Part shown: positions 8,981 to 16,853 of the stretch, one piece after another
Layout: each line of letters opens with the position of its first letter
Position numbering within the stretch: the first letter of the stretch is position 1
NCBI GenBank assembly: GCA_965229335.1
Contig: OZ245874.1
Span: 620,001-684,000, forward strand
DNA: 64,000 nt
Source: JAFKFH01 sp017307375
Lineage (GTDB): Bacteria > Pseudomonadota > Alphaproteobacteria > Ferrovibrionales > Ferrovibrionaceae
Direction: 5' to 3'
Translations under genes and position numbers: made by a program
The notes under the pieces: generated by a model
What the model saw: the letters and a program-made list of their open reading frames with translations, nothing else
What the model was told of the DNA's origin: nothing
The model's database searches: none

Positions 8981-9009
8981 ATCCTAGTTGACGTTAACGT
9001 AAACGTCAA
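8981..9009 (-). promoter_or_regulatory. Promoter and LiuR-like operator of the beta-oxidation operon
   Basis: On the minus strand a -35 TTGACG (9004-9009), a 17-bp spacer and a -10-like TAGGAT (8981-8986) precede merR. Spacer and -35 carry the palindrome TTGACGTTTACGTTAACGTC, with inverted ends TTGACGTT/AACGTCAA (8988-9009) and an inner perfect ACGTTAACGT (8991-9000). ACGT-rich palindromes of this kind are what I recall for LiuR operators. Placement across the spacer suits a MerR-type regulator that blocks or distorts the promoter. Confidence 0.7.
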
Positions 9010-9120
9010 GCCTGTGACATTGCGGGAAGATGTAGCTGATCGGATGGATGGGGCGAGCGCGGGCAGACTCGCGGCGCCGGGGATTAAATCACGCTTCGAC
9101 GCGTCCGGCGATTCCTTAGC

Positions 9121-10266
9121 TCAGGCGAGCACGACCCGGTCCCGGCCGGCGGCCTTGGCCCGGTAGAGGGCGCGGTCGGCTTCCGCGACCAGGTCCTCCC
9201 AGCCGGCATGCTCGGGACCCGCCTCGGCAATCCCGATCGACACCGACAAGGCCGCGCCCGGGGCGGCGGCGAGGGTCAGGGCAGCGACTTCCGCCCGGAT
9301 CTGCTCGCCGATCAGCCGCGCGCCGTCGAGGCCGATATCGGGCAGCAGCGCGACGAATTCCTCGCCGCCGTGGCGGCTGACGGCCGCGATGCCCCCGAGG
9401 GTCCGGGTCAGGATGTCGGCCGCCGCGGTCAGCGCGTCGTCGCCGGCGGCATGGCCGAAGCGATCGTTCAACAGCTTGAAGTGATCGAAGTCGCAAACCA
9501 GGGCCGAGACCGTGCGGCGCGCGCGGCCGGACCGGCGCCACTCGCGGTCGGCGATCTCGGCGAAGGCGCGGCGGTTGAGCAGGCCGGTCAGCGGATCGTG
9601 CCGCGCCGCATCGATCAGCTCGACCTGCAGCCGCCGGCTCGTCAGCAGGGTCAGCACCCAGACCAGCAGGAAGGTGATGCAGATCGTGGCCAGCAGGAAG
9701 GCGCGCTCGCTGACGGCGCTGCCCAGCCCGAGGAGGTCGGCCGGTTGCCAGGCCGTGCTGACCCGCAGCAGGGCGACCGCCGCCTGGAGGCCGACGACGG
9801 CCCCGATCAGCCGGCAGGTCGCCCGCAGCGGCCCCGGCACGCTCGAGAACAGACAGCCGGCAGCATAGCCGTGCGCGACCACCATGAGCAGCGCGAAGAC
9901 GAAGCTGCGGCACTGGGGCGGCGCGTCCGCAACGAAGGTCGCGCCGCTCGCGATCGTCGCCGCCGCCGCCAGCAGAAAGCCGGCAATCCCGGGCGGACGA
10001 CGGCCGCAGGCCCGGACGATACCGCTGGCAAGGATGACGATGCCGGTGAAGCAGAGCCCGTCGCCGGCTACTTCCAGCAGTGGCGGCGGGTCGGCGTACA
10101 TCGCGGGCAGCGTGCCGGCGAAGGCCAAGGCGGCCCCGATCGCCCAGGCACGCGTCGGGCGGTAGTCGCGGTGAACCTGCCAGACGTAAGCCAGGGCGAC
10201 GGCCTGCAACCCGAGGGTCAGGGTATTGACCAGCAAAAGGGTGTTGAAATCCAGACCCGCAATCAT
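9121..10266 (-). CDS. Membrane diguanylate cyclase (GGDEF domain)
   Basis: 381 residues. The first ~200 residues are hydrophobic, with about six predicted membrane helices, and are followed by a GGDEF domain that makes cyclic di-GMP from two GTP. The active loop is RHGGEEF, and DPLTGLLNRRAF starts the domain. No RxxD product-inhibition site precedes the loop at the normal five-residue distance, so feedback control may be absent. No EAL or HD-GYP domain is attached. The gene stands alone, divergent from the lysozyme-like gene at 10429. What the membrane part senses is unknown. Confidence 0.9.
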   Translation of the reverse strand: MIAGLDFNTLLLVNTLTLGLQAVALAYVWQVHRDYRPTRAWAIGAALAFAGTLPAMYADPPPLLEVAGDGLCFTGIVILASGIVRACGRRPPGIAGFLLAAAATIASGATFVADAPPQCRSFVFALLMVVAHGYAAGCLFSSVPGPLRATCRLIGAVVGLQAAVALLRVSTAWQPADLLGLGSAVSERAFLLATICITFLLVWVLTLLTSRRLQVELIDAARHDPLTGLLNRRAFAEIADREWRRSGRARRTVSALVCDFDHFKLLNDRFGHAAGDDALTAAADILTRTLGGIAAVSRHGGEEFVALLPDIGLDGARLIGEQIRAEVAALTLAAAPGAALSVSIGIAEAGPEHAGWEDLVAEADRALYRAKAAGRDRVVLA

Positions 10267-10428
10267 CTGCCTGACCAGCCGGCACTGTACATGTGCTCAG
10301 GTATACCGCGTTGCCGCGGCGGCGGAATTAAATCGCCGTAAAATTCTTCGGTTTTCGCCACACTCGCGTGCTGTTACGTCAACGGTTAATCGTGTACTGT
10401 TGCACAATATTGCGCGGCGGGGCCGATA

Positions 10429-11412
10429 ATGCCGGATGCAAGCGATATTGCCTGGTTCAAGGCAACCTTCGGGACCCGGATCCGGCAGGTGGTCGCCGGC
10501 ACCCCGTTCGACATCGACATGCTGACCGCGGTGGCCTGCCAGGAAACCGGACCGATCTGGAGCCGGTTGCGGCGGCAGGGCCTGCCGGTATCCCGGATCC
10601 TCGCACTCTGCGTCGGCGATACGCTCGACGCCGATGCCGGCCGCCGCGCGTTTCCGCGAACCGCCGCTGACCTGAAGGCCTGGCAGCCCGACGGCCGACA
10701 GATGTTCTCGCTGGCCCGTCAGGCCCTGGTCGACATGGCCGCGCATATCCCGGGCTATGAGCGCGTCGTCCGGGATCCCGACAAGTTCTGCCACGCCTTC
10801 GGCATTTTCCAGTACGACCTGCAGTTCTTCAAGACCAACCCCGACTACTTCCTGCGCGGCGGCTATGCCGACTTCCCGACCTGCGCGGCCCTGTGCGTGG
10901 CCGAGTTGGACCAGGGGCTGCACAGGCTGGGCTGGCAGGGGCGCGCGCAACTCAGCGACATCGAGATGGCGTTCGTCGCCATCGCCTACAACACCGGCCG
11001 CTGCGACCCGTCGCTGGGGCTGAAGCAGGGTTATCGCGGCGCGGACGGCAAATACTATGGCGAGCTGTTCTACGCCTTTCTGCAGCAGGCGCGGGCCACG
11101 CCGTCTGTCCCTGACCCGCCGGTGCCGGTGCCGTCGGATCGGCGCTATGTCGTGGCGACGAGGTCGCAACCGCTGAACCTCAGGCGGACCCCGATGGCCG
11201 ATCCCGGAAACATCCTGGCGGAGCTGCCGCCCGGCACGACGGTGCGCGCCCTGACCGCAGCGGCCCGGGATGGCTATCTGCAGGTCGAGGCGCCGGTGAA
11301 CGGCGGTGTGGTCGACGGGTACGCCGCCGTCGAATTCCTTGCCCCGGCAGCCGGCACCGGGGATCGTGACGCGGATCCACCGCCGCTTGGCCAGTCCGGC
11401 CGGATCGACTAA
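10429..11412 (+). CDS. Lysozyme-like protein with C-terminal SH3 domain
   Basis: 327 residues. Residues 1-210 resemble glycoside-hydrolase/transglycosylase-type lysozyme folds: a probable catalytic Glu at E39 in ACQETG, GIFQYD, and a late AFVAIAYNTGR helix. Residues about 240-310 form a bacterial SH3 domain (LNLRRTPMADPGNILAELPPGTTV), which usually binds cell wall. No signal peptide is visible at the ATG, although the predicted substrate is periplasmic peptidoglycan. Function as a muramidase is inferred from these motifs; it could also be a secreted effector or a phage remnant. Flanking genes give no help. Confidence 0.6.
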   Translation: MPDASDIAWFKATFGTRIRQVVAGTPFDIDMLTAVACQETGPIWSRLRRQGLPVSRILALCVGDTLDADAGRRAFPRTAADLKAWQPDGRQMFSLARQALVDMAAHIPGYERVVRDPDKFCHAFGIFQYDLQFFKTNPDYFLRGGYADFPTCAALCVAELDQGLHRLGWQGRAQLSDIEMAFVAIAYNTGRCDPSLGLKQGYRGADGKYYGELFYAFLQQARATPSVPDPPVPVPSDRRYVVATRSQPLNLRRTPMADPGNILAELPPGTTVRALTAAARDGYLQVEAPVNGGVVDGYAAVEFLAPAAGTGDRDADPPPLGQSGRID

Positions 11413-11445
11413 GCTTTGGGCAACAGCGCCCGGGAGGAAACCGCG

Positions 11446-11799
11446 ATGTCCGAGGCTCGTATCGGGACCTACGCCGAATTCTGGCCCTATTACCTGCGCG
11501 AGCATGCGCGGCCGGGCACGCGGGCTCTGCACTATGTCGGCTCGACGATCGGCCTGGCCTGCCTCGTCGCCCTGGTGGTGACGGCCAATCCCTGGTTCCT
11601 GCTTTATGGTCTCGTCGCCGGCTATGCCTTTGCCTGGGTCGCGCATTTCCTGCACGAGAAGAACCGGCCGGCCACGTTCAAGTACCCGCTGTGGTCGTTC
11701 GTCTCGGACTGGAAGATGTATGCGCTGTGGCTGACCGGCCGGCTGGGGCCCGAACTGGACCGCGCCGGGGTCGGCGAGCCGATGACGCGCGCTGCCTGA
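11446..11799 (+). CDS. Mpo1-like/DUF962 membrane protein
   Basis: 117 residues from the ATG at 11446, chosen because GGAGGAAACCGCG lies directly before it. It has the DUF962 pattern: EFWPYYLREHARPGTRALHYVGST near the start, two hydrophobic helices (about residues 33-70), and AHFLHEKNRPATFKYPLWSF. The yeast homologue Mpo1 is a dioxygenase that shortens 2-hydroxy fatty acids, with conserved histidines acting as iron ligands. Histidines are present here in the REHARP, LHYVG and AHFLHEKNRP segments. The bacterial role is not established. Confidence 0.8.
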   Translation: MSEARIGTYAEFWPYYLREHARPGTRALHYVGSTIGLACLVALVVTANPWFLLYGLVAGYAFAWVAHFLHEKNRPATFKYPLWSFVSDWKMYALWLTGRLGPELDRAGVGEPMTRAA

Positions 11800-11923
11800 A
11801 ATTTGTCAGGATAAGCCGTTGAATTTCCACCGCGGAGTCGGATAATCCCGGCTCCGGAACATGTCGATGTCGGCGGTGCATGGGCCGGAGGCCGTCTCAG
11901 CCGCGCCGCCGACATGCGTAGCC

Positions 11924-12688
11924 ATGAAGCTCCCCCTTCTTGCCCTCGTCGTCCTTGCGATCCTGACCGGGTCGGGACGGGTGTGGGCGCAGGGGGCGGC
12001 GATCCCCAATACCGGCACGCCGCTGATCACCGACCTGTCGGCGCATCTGATCGCGATCCGCTCGAACTTCACCGGGACCAGCCTGCTGATCTTCGGCGCG
12101 ATCGAGGAACAGGGCGATATCGTCGTCGTGGTGCGCGGCCCACCCGACACGGTGACGGTGCGCAAGAAGGATCGCGTCGCCGGCATGTGGCTGAACCGCG
12201 AGGCGGTCTCGTTCACCGAATTGCCGGCCTACTACAACCTGATCGCCAGCCGGCCGCTGTTCGAGATCGCCTCGGTCGGCCTGTGGCAGCGGCTGCGCAT
12301 CGGCGCCGACAACCTGCGCTATATCCCGACCCAGCCGCTCGACGATGCCGAACTGGCGCGCTTCCGCGACGCGGTCATCCGCGTGCGCAACGAACAGAAG
12401 CTGTTCCAGCAGGCCGGCACCGTCACGTTCCTCGGTCCCAAGCTGTTCCGCGCCCAGGTCGACTTTCCCGCGATCGTGCCGGTCGGCGTCTACCGCGTCG
12501 AAGTCTACCTGATCCGCGACGAGCGCGTGATCGCGGCTCAGGCCATCCCGCTCTTCATCAACAAGACCGGCTTCGAGCGCGAGATCTTCGCCTTCGCCCA
12601 CGAACACGCCCTCTATTACGGCGCGGCCTCGGTCGTGCTGGCGATGATGATCGGCTGGCTGGCCGCCTTGGTGATGCGGCGGAACTAA
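11924..12688 (+). CDS. TIGR02186-family exported protein
   Basis: 254 residues from the ATG at 11924, which begins a signal peptide (hydrophobic core LLALVVLAILTG, cleavage likely after VWAQ). The mature part begins with the family pattern ADLSAHLIAIRSNFTGTSLLIFGAI (here TDLSAHLIAI), and a C-terminal membrane helix ends in MRRN. So it is probably a periplasmic domain tethered to the inner membrane. Family members are alphaproteobacterial and often sit beside sulfite/TauE-type exporters; none is next to this one. No enzymatic motif is seen. No clear ribosome-binding site precedes the ATG. Confidence 0.75.
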   Translation: MKLPLLALVVLAILTGSGRVWAQGAAIPNTGTPLITDLSAHLIAIRSNFTGTSLLIFGAIEEQGDIVVVVRGPPDTVTVRKKDRVAGMWLNREAVSFTELPAYYNLIASRPLFEIASVGLWQRLRIGADNLRYIPTQPLDDAELARFRDAVIRVRNEQKLFQQAGTVTFLGPKLFRAQVDFPAIVPVGVYRVEVYLIRDERVIAAQAIPLFINKTGFEREIFAFAHEHALYYGAASVVLAMMIGWLAALVMRRN

Positions 12689-12754
12689 GCGGGGTTCGTG
12701 ACCGCGCCAGCCAAATCGGCTAGCGTCCCAAAAGACGCATTCCGAGGAAGCCGC

Positions 12755-13981
12755 ATGCCCGCATTCGTCAGGTCGGTGACGCTCAAGAATTATAAGAGTA
12801 TTGCAGCGTGCAAGGTCGAATTGGGCGACTTGACCGTGCTTGTCGGGCCGAACGGCGCAGGCAAGAGCAACTTCGTCGACGCCATCAATCTCGTCGGCGA
12901 GGCGTTGCAAACAACGCTGGATCACGCTCTGCGCAAAAGAGGCGGTGTAAAGGAGGTTCGGCGCCGCTCGGGCGGGCATCCCACTCATTTTGCCATCCGC
13001 CTCGACCTTACCTTGCCGGGTGGTAACTCGGCTCGATACGCGATCAAGATCGGTGCCACGGATGATGGATACAAAGTCGACCAGGAACAGGCGACGGTCT
13101 TCCGGTCGAACATCCCTCCGACGGCCGGCAATGGTCGCTTGTTCGGGGAGGCCGAGGCCCATTTCTCGGTCAAGGACGGCCAGGTCGTTGCGGCCCACAA
13201 GCGTCACGAGGCCCGTGTTCTACCCGATTCGCTTTATCTAACTGCGGTCAGTGGAACGGAGGAGTTCGCCGAACTGCATCGAGCGCTCTCGAGCATGGGG
13301 TTCTACAATATCAACCCCGATGTCATGCGCGAGCCGAAGAAGCATGACCGCGGCCTGATTCTGGCGCGCGATGGCAACAACGTCGCTGGCGTGATCAAGC
13401 GCATGGAGCGCGACAATCACGAGGGGCTGGAGCGGATCGGCGACTACATTCGCCGTATCGTTCCAGGGGTTGAACGGTTCAAGCATGAAGATCTCGGACC
13501 GGTGGAAACAGTGACTTTTTTCCAGAATGTCGCCGGTGCAACAGCACCTTGGCGATTCTTTGCCAGCAGCATGTCTGACGGAACACTGAGGGCGTTTGGC
13601 GTTCTGGTCGCCGTGTTTCAAGCCACCGGAGAGGTTCCCCTGGTCGGCATCGAAGAGCCGGAAGCCGCCATTCATCCCGGCGCCGCTGCGATCCTTGTCG
13701 ATGCCCTGAAGGAAGCCTCGCGAAAGACTCAGGTCATCGTCACCAGCCACAGTCCGGAAGCCCTCGATTACCTGGGGGACGAGTCGGCAACGATCGTCGC
13801 CGTGAATGCTCGCGAAGGGCGAAGCGATATCGGTCCGCTCGATCCGGCATCGAGAACCGCCATACAGCAGCGGCTGATGACAGCAGGTGAGTTGCAGCGC
13901 CAGGCACAGATCGAGCCGGATCCGGCTAGTATCCCCGAGGACATAACCCAGCGCGACTTGTTCGAGCGTGTCGATGCTTGA
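12755..13981 (+). CDS. AAA-family (SMC-like/OLD-type) ATPase, probable defence module component
   Basis: 408 residues. The ATG at 12755 follows GAGGAAGCCGC. It has Walker A GPNGAGKSN (K37) in an N-terminal SMC-like half. The C-terminal half has Walker B LVGIEEPEAAIHPG and the H-loop VIVTSHSPEALDYL, all typical of AAA_21/OLD-type ATPases. It overlaps the DUF4276 gene by 8 bp (ATGCTTGA), so the two are translated together. Paired ATPase plus Toprim-like effector genes are common in anti-phage systems (OLD, Gabija, PARIS and relatives). Codon use looks less GC-biased than in its neighbours (for example AAT TAT AAG AGT ATT GCA), a hint of transfer. The defence role is inferred. Confidence 0.8.
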   Translation: MPAFVRSVTLKNYKSIAACKVELGDLTVLVGPNGAGKSNFVDAINLVGEALQTTLDHALRKRGGVKEVRRRSGGHPTHFAIRLDLTLPGGNSARYAIKIGATDDGYKVDQEQATVFRSNIPPTAGNGRLFGEAEAHFSVKDGQVVAAHKRHEARVLPDSLYLTAVSGTEEFAELHRALSSMGFYNINPDVMREPKKHDRGLILARDGNNVAGVIKRMERDNHEGLERIGDYIRRIVPGVERFKHEDLGPVETVTFFQNVAGATAPWRFFASSMSDGTLRAFGVLVAVFQATGEVPLVGIEEPEAAIHPGAAAILVDALKEASRKTQVIVTSHSPEALDYLGDESATIVAVNAREGRSDIGPLDPASRTAIQQRLMTAGELQRQAQIEPDPASIPEDITQRDLFERVDA

Positions 13982-14555
13982 GCGCCTCTTTCCTATTGTC
14001 GAAGGGCACGGAGAGGTTGAGGCGGTCCCCGTCTTGCTGCGTAGATTGGTGGGCCACCGAGGCGTGACCGTAGCGCCGGCGTTTCGTCTGCCCAGGACCA
14101 AGATGACCGACTGCCAGGAGTTCAGGAGTGCCATTGCCTATGGTGCCTTGAAAGCCGGACCTGCAGGCGGCGTTCTGGTCATCCTGGATGCGGATGACGA
14201 CCCTGCCTGCAGAATCGGCCCCATGCTGCTCGACATCGCTCGGACGATGGCGCGCGCTTGCCCCATCGGATTGGTCGCGGCTGAGCGCGAGTTCGAGGCG
14301 TGGCTGTTGGCGTCGGCGCTATCGCTGAGGGGGCATCGGCGCGTTCGGGACGACGCGGTGCCACCTGCCAACCCCGAAGCGATCCGGGATGCAAAGGGAT
14401 ATCTGTCGGCCAATATTCTGTTGCCTGATAAACCCTATGCGCCAACGGTGGATCAGGCTGCGCTGACCAGTTGGCTTGATCCGTCCCTGGCGCGCAGCTG
14501 TTCATCGTTTCTTAAACTGGAAAGGGATGTCGAGCGTCTGCTCGCGTCCCGATAG
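13974..14555 (+). CDS. DUF4276-family protein, Toprim-like effector partner of the ATPase
   Basis: 193 residues from the ATG at 13974; a GTG at 13968 is an alternative. The N-terminus LFPIVEGHGEVEAVPVLLRRL has the conserved Glu and helix of the Toprim fold, GVLVILDADDD gives the DxD acidic pair, and VAAEREFEAWLLA adds further acidic residues. Together these suggest a metal-dependent nuclease-like site, as in the OLD nuclease and DUF4435 effectors. It ends 2 bp from the convergent phosphodiesterase gene. The pair is a two-gene unit with no third gene of the module. Nuclease activity is inferred only. Confidence 0.75.
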   Translation: MLERLFPIVEGHGEVEAVPVLLRRLVGHRGVTVAPAFRLPRTKMTDCQEFRSAIAYGALKAGPAGGVLVILDADDDPACRIGPMLLDIARTMARACPIGLVAAEREFEAWLLASALSLRGHRRVRDDAVPPANPEAIRDAKGYLSANILLPDKPYAPTVDQAALTSWLDPSLARSCSSFLKLERDVERLLASR

Positions 14556-14557
14556 AC

Positions 14558-15421
14558 TCAGCGCCCTGCCGTCCCCGCGGCGGCCATGTGGTCGCGCAAC
14601 GATCCGTAGGGCTGGGGGAAGTCGATCAGATTGTTGGGCGCCAGCGTCGACGGGCGGTGCAACGCCGCCTCGACCTGGTCACCCTCGAGGCGATAGACCA
14701 GAAAGCCGACTTCCTTCGCGCCGATCACCGGCTGGAACTCGTCGGGCAGGATGAAGGCGGTCGACGGCCCCCAGCCGTGCAGCACGCCGTGCACGCGGGT
14801 CAGGCGATGCTGGTGGACATGGCCCGAGGCGACGAGGCGCAGGCGGGTGGGTGCCAGCAGGCCGAGCAGCCGTTCGCGCGCGGCTGGCACGACGTAGCGG
14901 TGGTTGACCTCGGTTTCGGCCGGATGGTTCAGGAACAGCGGCTTGTGGATGAACAGGGCCACCGGCCGGCCGCGCGCCGCATGGGCCTCGTCGGCCAGAA
15001 AATCCCACTGTTCCGCCTCGGCGGCGATGCCCGATCCCATCAGCTGGGCATTCAGTCCGATCAGCCGGAAGTCGCCGGCCTCCATGCCCCACCAGTCCGG
15101 ACCCCAATGCGCGATGAAGCGCGCGCGCCGCTCGGGCGTGACCGGCTGCTTCGGCGGATGGGCGCCACCCGGATTGTCGCCGAGATCGTGATTGCCGGGC
15201 ACCACGCGCCAGGCCGACGCGATCGCGTCATGCATCGGCCGGGCGTGGGCATGGTCGGCGTCCAGGTCGGCACCGTTGACGGTGATGTCGCCGGTATTGA
15301 CCACGAGGTCGGGATCGAGGTCGTCGAGCGCGGCGATCGTCGCCTCGAAGTTCGGCACGAACTGCGGCGCGGTGCCCGAGAGATGCGTGTCGGTGATATG
15401 GGCGATCGTGAAGGCGGGCAT
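14558..15421 (-). CDS. Metallophosphoesterase (cyclic or glycero-phosphodiesterase-like)
   Basis: 287 residues. Calcineurin-type dinuclear metal site in order: DTH (about residue 11), GDI (43), GNHD (76), a His in LFIHKP, and GHVH (about residue 205). CpdA and GpdQ belong to this class. It is transcribed divergently from a Ugp-like ABC importer, with a Pho-box-like repeat in the shared region. That makes hydrolysis of an imported phosphodiester, for example a glycerophosphodiester, more likely than cAMP turnover. There is no signal peptide, so it acts in the cytoplasm. The substrate is inferred. Confidence 0.82.
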   Translation of the reverse strand: MPAFTIAHITDTHLSGTAPQFVPNFEATIAALDDLDPDLVVNTGDITVNGADLDADHAHARPMHDAIASAWRVVPGNHDLGDNPGGAHPPKQPVTPERRARFIAHWGPDWWGMEAGDFRLIGLNAQLMGSGIAAEAEQWDFLADEAHAARGRPVALFIHKPLFLNHPAETEVNHRYVVPAARERLLGLLAPTRLRLVASGHVHQHRLTRVHGVLHGWGPSTAFILPDEFQPVIGAKEVGFLVYRLEGDQVEAALHRPSTLAPNNLIDFPQPYGSLRDHMAAAGTAGR

Positions 15422-15475
15422 GACCGGGGCTCCCTCGGGCAGAAACGATTGGGCGGCCGAGGGTGCGTGCCGCAG

Positions 15476-15493
15476 ATGACGGCATGATGACGC
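15476..15493 (-). promoter_or_regulatory. Candidate Pho box in the divergent phosphodiesterase/ABC importer region
   Basis: The minus strand reads GCGTCAT-CATG-CCGTCAT: two 7-bp direct repeats 4 bp apart, the 11-bp period of PhoB boxes (CTGTCAT-N4-CTGTCAT), with GTCAT kept in both. It lies 55 bp upstream of the phosphodiesterase and 107 bp upstream of the binding-protein gene. This fits phosphate-starvation control of both units, but a single box of this quality could occur by chance. Confidence 0.45.
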
Positions 15494-15599
15494 CGTGCAA
15501 TTTCATGCCCGAGTCGCGGAACGGCAAAAAAACCGTCATCGCTGCCCCTCAGGATGCGCCGCCCGGTAAACCCACCTGCGCATCAGAGAGGCGGCCGCC

Positions 15600-16853
15600 A
15601 TGATCCGATCGACGCTACTTGCCGCTGCCGCCGTCCTCGGCCTCGCCGGGCCGGCCCTGGCCGATACCGAGATTGTCTTCTACCACTACCAGACCGGCGC
15701 CAGCCGCGAGGTGCTGAAGTCGATCATCGCCGATTTCGAGGGCGCGACGCCCGGGGTCAAGGTCCGCGAGATCTTCAAGTCGTCGGAAACCATCACGGCC
15801 GACGTCCAATCGGCGCTGGCCGCGCGCCGGCCGGTCGATATCGCCACGGTGATCGGCAAGAACATCAATTTCTTCCTGACCAACACGCCCGCCGTGGCGC
15901 TGAACGAAGATCCGGCCAAGGCCCCGTGGCTCGACAACTACCTGCCGAACTTCCTCGATCTCGGCCGGGTCGGCGGCAAGGTCTATGCGATCCCGCATGC
16001 CTATGGCACGCCGATGCTCTACGTCAACAAGACGCTGTTCGCCGAGGCCGGGCTCGATCCGAACAAGCTGCCCCGGACCTGGGACGAGGTGATCGCCGCC
16101 GCCCAGGCGGTGACCGCCAGGACCAAGGCCGCCGGCGTCGCGCAGCTGCAGGCCTCGTCCAAGGACTACGGGACGATGCTGATGGTGACCGCCGCCGGCG
16201 CCGAGTATCTCTCGAAGGACGGCACCCGGGCCCTGTTCGACAGCCCGAAGGGCATCGCCGCGCTGCAGATGTGGCAGGACCTCGCCGTCAAGTACAAGGT
16301 GATGCCGATCGCCGACGATCGCCAGTGGACCGCCGCGTTCCAGGGCGGGCGGATGGCGATGTACATCAACTCGTCGGCCGGGCTGCGCGGCTTCGTCGAC
16401 GGCAGCGCCGGCAAGTTCGAACTGGGCGTGGCGCAGTATCCGCTGTTCGGCAATGAACCGCGCCGGGTGCCGAATTCCGGCGCCGCGCTGATGCTCTACG
16501 CCCCGGCCGGCGAGAAGCGCGATGCCGCGCTCAAGTTCCTCGGCCATCTGTCGAAGCGCGAGGTGTCGAACCGCTGGTCGCGCGAGACCGGCTACATGCC
16601 GCTGGCCAAGGATCCGCTGGCCGATCCGGCGATGAAGCGCTACGTCGAGGAATTCCCGCTGGTCGCGCCGGTCATCGCCCAGATGGCCGAGACCGTGCCG
16701 ACCGCCGTCTGGCCCGAAAAGGGCACGCTCGAGGCCCAGAACATCGTTTCCAACCTGATCGACGACCTGTGGGCCGGCAAGGCGCCGGCGGCCGTGCTGG
16801 TGCCGGATGCCGTCAAGCGGATGAACCAGGCGCTGGCGGCCAACAAGCAGTGA
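15600..16853 (+). CDS. ABC transporter substrate-binding protein, UgpB-like
   Basis: 417 residues. Signal peptide MIRSTLLAAAAVLGLAGPALA, with cleavage before DTEIVFYHY. The mature protein is a family-1 extracellular solute-binding protein that captures ligand in the periplasm. Landmarks are YAIPHAYGTPMLYVNK, FQGGRMAMYINSS and the C-terminal QNIVSNLIDDLWAGKAPA. The layout of binding protein, two permeases and a CUT1-type ATPase is that of sugar or glycerol-3-phosphate importers. Phosphatase-type neighbours on both sides favour a phosphorylated ligand such as glycerol-3-phosphate or a glycerophosphodiester. The ligand is not proven. Confidence 0.88.
   Translation: MIRSTLLAAAAVLGLAGPALADTEIVFYHYQTGASREVLKSIIADFEGATPGVKVREIFKSSETITADVQSALAARRPVDIATVIGKNINFFLTNTPAVALNEDPAKAPWLDNYLPNFLDLGRVGGKVYAIPHAYGTPMLYVNKTLFAEAGLDPNKLPRTWDEVIAAAQAVTARTKAAGVAQLQASSKDYGTMLMVTAAGAEYLSKDGTRALFDSPKGIAALQMWQDLAVKYKVMPIADDRQWTAAFQGGRMAMYINSSAGLRGFVDGSAGKFELGVAQYPLFGNEPRRVPNSGAALMLYAPAGEKRDAALKFLGHLSKREVSNRWSRETGYMPLAKDPLADPAMKRYVEEFPLVAPVIAQMAETVPTAVWPEKGTLEAQNIVSNLIDDLWAGKAPAAVLVPDAVKRMNQALAANKQ

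Noticed and set aside
12755..14555. Calling the ATPase/DUF4276 pair Gabija or PARIS.
   Set aside because: Gabija needs a UvrD-like GajB and an ATPase-Toprim fusion; PARIS uses DUF4435. The pair only resembles them in general design.
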